From: G963667675 sp965197565
Lineage (GTDB): Bacteria; Chloroflexota; Dehalococcoidia; Lucifugimonadales; UBA3495
DNA length: 64,000 bases
Reading direction: 5' to 3'
Assembly: GCA_965197565.1 (NCBI GenBank)
Contig: CBDANK010000002.1
Location: 124,001-188,000, forward strand
Positions 59,562-64,000 of the stretch are shown here, one piece after another. The notes under the pieces are model-generated. The model was not told the origin of the DNA, did not search any database, and saw nothing but the letters and a program-made list of their open reading frames with translations. The stretch's first letter is position 1; each line of letters begins with the position of its first letter. A program made the translations under genes and the position numbers.

Positions 59562-60701
59562 CTATGGAATCCAGGGCCCCCAGACATCCTCGTTAGCGTC
59601 GATCCATTCCTGGGCTGCTTCCAATGGAGTCATTCCTTCATCGCCTACATCCAAAACCATCTTGGCCTGCTCGTCGTTGTCGATAGTGAGGTTCTTGAGG
59701 AACTGGTACGCATCCGGGAACTGGTCTTTCAGGCCGGGCCAGGCTAGCTTGGCGACGATATCCGTGGGCCAGCCGCATTCGAAACTGGTGCCGTTAGGGT
59801 AACACTGTTCGGTCCAGGGCGGCAACTCTATGTGGGTCAAATCCCATTTGGCGTGGCCCCAATGAGGTTCCCACAACATAATAATGATAGGGTCGCCCCG
59901 TTGGTATGCGCCGGCAAGCTCGGACAAGGTTGCGGCTTCGGAGCCGGAAGCCATTATCTCATAATCCAGCTCCAAGGCCTCGGCGCGTTCCGTCATTCTC
60001 ATGTCCCAGGCCGGCACCATTTCGAGGATTCTGCCCTTGCCCCCGGTGTCGGCGGTGCTAAATACGTCCTTGTACTGGTTTAACTGCTCATAGCTCACCA
60101 GGTCGGGCGCCAAGGGCTCAATGCCTCGAGCCTCGTCTCCTTCTATGACGTAGGTGGGGACATACCATCCGACGCCGACGCCTAAAACACCGGAGGGCCC
60201 GAGGCGCTCCACAGTCGGATTATCCGAATCAACGTACTCTTCAAGCAAGTGTCTGCTATAGGAGGGCCAGTTACAGCAAACAAAGTGGAAGTCGCCGGTC
60301 GACAGACCGATAAACAAGGGGGCGGAGTCGGCAGGAGCGAACTTTAACTCTACATCGTAACCCAACTCCTGTTCCAGGAGGAGTTGAGCTACCGCTGTCG
60401 TCACCAGGTTCCCATCCCAGTCCTGTTCGACGAGGACAATCTTGCCCTTTTCGACAGATTCGGACATCGTTTCTGTGTCAGATTCCGCCATCGCTTCCGC
60501 GCCGGACTCGGTCTCTGTTTCCGCGACAGATTCGGTCATCGTTTCTGCGCCGGATTCGGTCTCTGTTTCCGCCGCTGTTTCTGTGGCAGTTGCGCCTGCA
60601 TCCTCCCCGTCACCCCCGCCGCAAGCGATCGCTAGAAGGGGAACCAGCAGCAACATAAAGACCAGGGTCGCCGCGATCCGCCGAAGTCCTGTTTTGCTCA
60701 T
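59562..60701 (-). CDS. proX: Glycine betaine-type ABC transporter substrate-binding lipoprotein
   Basis: This 379-residue protein has an N-terminal signal (RRIAATLVFMLLLVPLLAIAC) with lipobox Cys27, followed by a linker of about 55 residues made of Thr, Glu, Ser, Ala and Gly, and a ProX/OpuAC-type binding domain starting at KIVLVEQDWDGNLVT. Tryptophan and aromatic positions (VCCNWPSYSRHL, MLWEPHWGHAKWDL) would form the ligand box. It ends the proV-proWW-proX operon. Ligand could be betaine, choline or proline betaine. ATG 60701 has a strong GGAGGAAAA site. Confidence 0.85.
   Translation of the reverse strand: MSKTGLRRIAATLVFMLLLVPLLAIACGGGDGEDAGATATETAAETETESGAETMTESVAETETESGAEAMAESDTETMSESVEKGKIVLVEQDWDGNLVTTAVAQLLLEQELGYDVELKFAPADSAPLFIGLSTGDFHFVCCNWPSYSRHLLEEYVDSDNPTVERLGPSGVLGVGVGWYVPTYVIEGDEARGIEPLAPDLVSYEQLNQYKDVFSTADTGGKGRILEMVPAWDMRMTERAEALELDYEIMASGSEAATLSELAGAYQRGDPIIIMLWEPHWGHAKWDLTHIELPPWTEQCYPNGTSFECGWPTDIVAKLAWPGLKDQFPDAYQFLKNLTIDNDEQAKMVLDVGDEGMTPLEAAQEWIDANEDVWGPWIP
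60453..60569 (-). repeat. In-gene tandem repeat encoding the Thr/Glu/Ser linker
   Basis: A unit of about 16 codons encoding ETETESGAE-M-ES recurs with variation across residues 45-83 of the lipoprotein. Such repeats can expand or contract by slippage and set linker length. Confidence 0.6.
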
Positions 60702-60771
60702 TCGTTTTCCTCCTTTCAAAGTTGAAGACTAGGAGAAGCCACCGTAGCTTTTAGTTACTTTCCATTTTTGG

Positions 60772-62781
60772 TTACCTTCCAATTGTAAAAAGCCTTATCC
60801 GTCCTTGTTTGCCCTGTGTCATTCTGTCCAGCACCATCGCCATGAAGACGATTGCCATTCCAGATATGAGCCCTTCTCCCATTCTCAAGTAGATAGAACT
60901 GACATAAACCTCCTCTCCCAAGCCTCCCGCGCCTACTAGCCCGGCGATAATTACCATCGCCAACACCATGATGACGGTCTGATTGACGCCCATCATGATG
61001 GTGGGCATTGCCAGGGGGATCTGTACCTGCGTCAGGGTCTGGAGCCTGGTCGAGCCGTGGGAGTTGGCAGTCTCTATTACCTCAGGGGAGACTTGGCTAA
61101 TGCCCAAATTGGTCATCCGGATCACGGGCGGCAAAGCGTACACGGCAGTAGCTATGATGCCAACCAGCGGTCCTACCCCCCATAACATGATTACCGGTAT
61201 CAAGTATACAAATATGGGCATAGTCTGCATCGTGTCCAGGATGGGGCGCAGGACCGACTCGAATGTTTTGCTCTGGGAGGCCAAGACCCCCAAGCAAATT
61301 CCCACCACCACCGTGAAGACTCCGGCAGTTAGTACCTGGCCCAGGGTGTCCATGGTTACGTCCCAGACTCCTCCGATACCGACAAACAGCAGTCCCACCA
61401 CCGCCAGCGCCGCCACGCCCTTGCCCCCCGTCACGTAAGCCAGGGCGGCCGATATGACAATCATAGCAGGCCAGGGCAACCACAATAGCAATGTCTGAAT
61501 CGGAGCGAAGCCGTACTCGCGGAACAGGCTGTCTCTGATCCAACTGGTAATGAAGTAGAGGTTGACAGCCATCCAGTCCACGGCATCGTTGATGGAGTCG
61601 GCAACAGAGAAGGTCCACGTCTGGGGAAATTCTTTAATTCCGCCCACCACTACCGAGATACTTAGCAAGAGAACTATGACGGAAGCGCCGCCAATCCGAA
61701 AACGGTAGCGGGTAAGCAGGCGGCCTAGCCTTTCGACCCCTGTGCCTTCGGGTCTGGCGGAAAAGGGGAACCCGGCCCTGGAAGCGCCGTTATTTGGGGA
61801 GGTCGCCCTAACATTATCGAGGGCCATGGCGTAGCTGAGTCGATCGAGGATGATCGCCAGCAATATGATGGCCACCCCGCTCTCCAAACCTGCCCCCGCG
61901 TCTATCCGCCTTAGAGCGTTCCAAACATCTCGGCCCAAGCCGCCCGCGCCAACCAGTGCGGTAAAGATCACCATCGCCATGGCCATCATTATGGTCTGGT
62001 TGACCCCCATCATTATGGAGCGCCTGGCCAGGGGCAATTGGACTTGGAATAGGGTTTGTAAGGTCGTAGAGCCGTGAGATACGGCCGTCTCGACGGCCTC
62101 TCGGGGCACTTGGCGGACTCCCAGGTTGGTAAGTCTGATTACGGGAGGGATGGAATAGATCAGGGTAAGAAAGACGCTCTGCGTGCCGCTTACTCCAAAG
62201 AAGATTAGGGCAGGTATCAGATAAACGAAGGGGGGTAGAACTTGCATCGTATCGAGAATGGGACGGGCTATCCTCTCTAGGCGGTCGTTGTAGGCAATCA
62301 TGATGCCCACCGGGATGCCAATGGCCAGGGCTATCAGGACCGAGACGCTCATGATGCTCATGGTTATCATGGCCGAATCCCAGTATCCAATGAGGCCTAT
62401 GAAGGTGAGGCTGGCAGCGCATAATACGGCCAACCCTCTGCCCCCAAGCTTGAGACCCAGCACAGTGGTTGCCCCAACCAGGACAGTCCAAGGGAGCCAA
62501 AGAAGAAAAGTCTCAAACCATTCGAGACCCTGATCGGTGACATCGGAAATTGGGTTGAAGAACCATGAGAAGGTGTTCGCTATCCACTCGAAGAAATCGT
62601 CGATGGGTTCCTGGATGCCTAATTCCCAAGACCTGGGAAAGTCGCCGAAATTGGTACTCACGTAATTCTGGGATAGGAAGTAGGCCAGCAGGTAGACAGC
62701 GATTACCGCAACTCCCCAAAGAACTCCCCGGGGTACGTTTCTCTGACGAATTAGGGCCGGGATGCTCTCCACCCGCATCAT
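60772..62781 (-). CDS. proW: Fused double ABC permease of glycine betaine type
   Basis: This 669-residue protein contains two tandem copies of the ProW-type permease domain, each with five or six hydrophobic segments and the EAA-loop consensus: PVGIMIAYNDRLERIARPIL and LDTMQVLPPFVYLIPA in copy one, VLRPILDTMQTMPIFVYLIP in copy two. The loops EAVETAVSHGSTTLQT and EVIETANSHGSTRLQT are clearly duplicated. Usual transporters use a homodimer of one domain, so this fusion would give an obligate heterodimer-like pore. ATG 62781 overlaps the proV stop. Between them is a hydrophilic linker near residue 330. Confidence 0.88.
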   Translation of the reverse strand: MMRVESIPALIRQRNVPRGVLWGVAVIAVYLLAYFLSQNYVSTNFGDFPRSWELGIQEPIDDFFEWIANTFSWFFNPISDVTDQGLEWFETFLLWLPWTVLVGATTVLGLKLGGRGLAVLCAASLTFIGLIGYWDSAMITMSIMSVSVLIALAIGIPVGIMIAYNDRLERIARPILDTMQVLPPFVYLIPALIFFGVSGTQSVFLTLIYSIPPVIRLTNLGVRQVPREAVETAVSHGSTTLQTLFQVQLPLARRSIMMGVNQTIMMAMAMVIFTALVGAGGLGRDVWNALRRIDAGAGLESGVAIILLAIILDRLSYAMALDNVRATSPNNGASRAGFPFSARPEGTGVERLGRLLTRYRFRIGGASVIVLLLSISVVVGGIKEFPQTWTFSVADSINDAVDWMAVNLYFITSWIRDSLFREYGFAPIQTLLLWLPWPAMIVISAALAYVTGGKGVAALAVVGLLFVGIGGVWDVTMDTLGQVLTAGVFTVVVGICLGVLASQSKTFESVLRPILDTMQTMPIFVYLIPVIMLWGVGPLVGIIATAVYALPPVIRMTNLGISQVSPEVIETANSHGSTRLQTLTQVQIPLAMPTIMMGVNQTVIMVLAMVIIAGLVGAGGLGEEVYVSSIYLRMGEGLISGMAIVFMAMVLDRMTQGKQGRIRLFTIGR

Positions 62782-64000
62782 GACGCCACGCCTCGATCGT
62801 TAACCAAGGCAGACACCGCGGCCTCTCGGGTGATAATCCCCAGGCACCGGGCACTGTCAAGCACCGCAATCGGATTTTCACCGGACATGCAGAGTGGGAT
62901 CAGGTCCTCCAGCAGGGTATCGGGGGCCGTGGTCGGACATGAATCACGCATGACCGCAGCAACATCGGAATACTTTCCTGATATTCCGTTGCTGATGTCA
63001 TTTAAGAACACCACTCCTCGGAAACGGTCTTGACCGTCCACCACGACAGCACAGGTTGATTCCCGGCTCTCCATGCTGGTCAACACCTCGCGGAGCCGCT
63101 GATCGACGGAGACGGTTAGCTCGGGAAACGCCATAACCGATCGGGCGGTGAGAACCTTGGACCGAGGGACATCGCGGGTAAAATCACGCACGTAATCATC
63201 GGCGGGAGCCAAAACAACCTCTTCGGGTGTGCCGGTCTGCACGAACTCGCCGTCCTTCATGATGGCCACCCGGTCACCCACCCTGAGGGCTTCGAGGAAA
63301 TCATGGGTAATGAACACCATCGTTTTCTTGACCAACGCTTGAAGGTTTATCAACTGGTCTTGCATTTCCCGCCGGATCAAGGGGTCTAGAGCACTGAAGG
63401 GTTCGTCAAAGAGCAGTATTTCAGGGTCCACGGCCAAGGCGCGGGCCAATCCGACCCGTTGTTGCATCCCGCCGCTCAGTTCATGGGGATACCGGTCCTC
63501 CCATCCGGACAATCCTACGAGTTCAATGACATCAGCCGCCCGCTTGGTTCGCGTCGCTTTATCGACCCCTTGGACCTGCAGCCCGTATCCCACATTCTGC
63601 ATTACCCGCTTGTGAGGGAAATTGCCGAAATGCTGGAATACCATACCCAATTTGTGCCGGCGAATGTCTCGGAGCCGGTGCTTGTTCATCCCCAAGATGT
63701 CCTCGCCGTCTATCTGTATCTCCCCGCGGTTTGGTTCGACCAAGCGGCTAAGACAGCGGACTAACGTGGATTTGCCGCTTCCGGAGAGTCCCATGATGAC
63801 AAAGGTCTCACCGACGCGTACATCGAAGGAGACATCCCGCACAGCAACTACGGCTCCCGTCTGCGTCAGGAGCTCTTCGCGGGAAAACTGGGGGTCTAGG
63901 GAACTGAGCACCCTCTCCGGATCACTTCCGAAGACCTTCCACACGTTCCGGCAAACTATCTGGGGAGATGGTTTGGTGTCGACGGCGGTCGCTATGTTTT
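62778..64000 (-). CDS. proV: Glycine betaine ABC transporter ATPase, partial at right edge
   Basis: The ATPase carries Walker A GLSGSGKSTLVRC, the ABC signature LSGGMQQRVGLARAL and Walker B ILLFDEPFSALD, with THDFLEALRVGDR as the H-loop. A C-terminal tandem CBS region follows from about LTARSVMAFPEL onward, as in ProV/OpuAA, where it senses ionic strength. The frame is still open at the window edge, reading upstream VDTKPSPQIVCRNVWKVFGS, so the true start may lie beyond 64000; GTG 63944 is the first clear internal start. It precedes the double permease and lipoprotein genes. Confidence 0.92.
   Translation of the reverse strand, partial: NIATAVDTKPSPQIVCRNVWKVFGSDPERVLSSLDPQFSREELLTQTGAVVAVRDVSFDVRVGETFVIMGLSGSGKSTLVRCLSRLVEPNRGEIQIDGEDILGMNKHRLRDIRRHKLGMVFQHFGNFPHKRVMQNVGYGLQVQGVDKATRTKRAADVIELVGLSGWEDRYPHELSGGMQQRVGLARALAVDPEILLFDEPFSALDPLIRREMQDQLINLQALVKKTMVFITHDFLEALRVGDRVAIMKDGEFVQTGTPEEVVLAPADDYVRDFTRDVPRSKVLTARSVMAFPELTVSVDQRLREVLTSMESRESTCAVVVDGQDRFRGVVFLNDISNGISGKYSDVAAVMRDSCPTTAPDTLLEDLIPLCMSGENPIAVLDSARCLGIITREAAVSALVNDRGVAS

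Noticed and set aside
1..64000. CRISPR arrays, rRNA genes or prophage
   Set aside because: No regularly spaced repeats, rRNA-like sequence or phage structural genes were seen.

Overview
The window looks like a chromosome segment from a bacterium of the Chloroflexota, most likely class Dehalococcoidia or a close relative. This is inferred from the mix of genes and their order: recA-recX, a run of plsY-PHP-ymdB-rny on the opposite strand, an hspR-grpE-dnaK operon, two F420/flavin luciferase-like oxidoreductases, a CaiB-type CoA transferase, a glycine betaine-type ABC transporter and an actinobacterial-style phosphatidylinositol mannoside cluster. No rRNA gene is present, so the assignment rests on gene content only. 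GC content is moderately high and genes are dense on both strands.

Layout. 1-103 is the 3' end of an rdgB-like gene, followed by a 480-base gap carrying one copy of a dispersed repeat. 583-4355 holds molybdopterin genes (moaA, moaC), a toxin/DUF2283-like pair, rnhA and a metallo-hydrolase. 4509-7412 holds tRNA-Met, a retropepsin-like protease, selD, a sulfite-oxidase-like molybdoenzyme and a zinc-ribbon protein. 7476-10628 is the hspR-grpE-dnaK heat-shock operon. 10749-15334 holds small unknown genes, an orphan brnA with a brnT remnant, an AcuC-type deacetylase coupled to a Mut7-C protein, and a PAC2 protein. 15508-23003 holds trpS, an inositol monophosphatase-like gene, oxidoreductases, a CoA transferase, plsY and a TPR protein. 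23214-31433 holds a glutaredoxin-like selenoprotein, recA/recX, plsY, PHP, ymdB, rny and dnaJ. 31576-38618 holds prmA, a compact kinase-like protein with a PP2C phosphatase, and the inositol lipid cluster (ino1, PimA-like, PgsA-like), then a thioredoxin-fold protein and ribH. 40514-41399 holds tRNA-Gln and a gene-free stretch with the second repeat copy and a strong palindrome. 41400-46085 holds a nitrilase, ruvX, alaS and a SWIM protein. 46215-53339 is one tightly overlapping anaerobic cobalamin operon (cbiC-X-D-T-L-F-G-H). 53423-57414 is tyrA-aroA-gmk-lipA on the minus strand. 57533-64000 holds a substrate-binding-like protein with a hydrolase, and a proV-proWW-proX transporter running off the right edge.

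The most notable reading is that two genes appear to use in-frame TGA as selenocysteine. SelD begins at 5417, upstream of the obvious open frame, with TGA exactly at codon 17, the catalytic Cys/Sec position of SelD, and a SECIS-like hairpin follows it. The glutaredoxin-like gene at 23214 reads through TGA to end in Sec-Glu-Phe-stop. Together they imply that this organism both makes selenophosphate and decodes selenocysteine.

Other points are the inositol lipid/mannoside cluster outside Actinobacteria, MITE-like intergenic elements, a kinase/phosphatase pair, a frameshifted gene between recA and recX, and a CbiX with a four-cysteine insertion.
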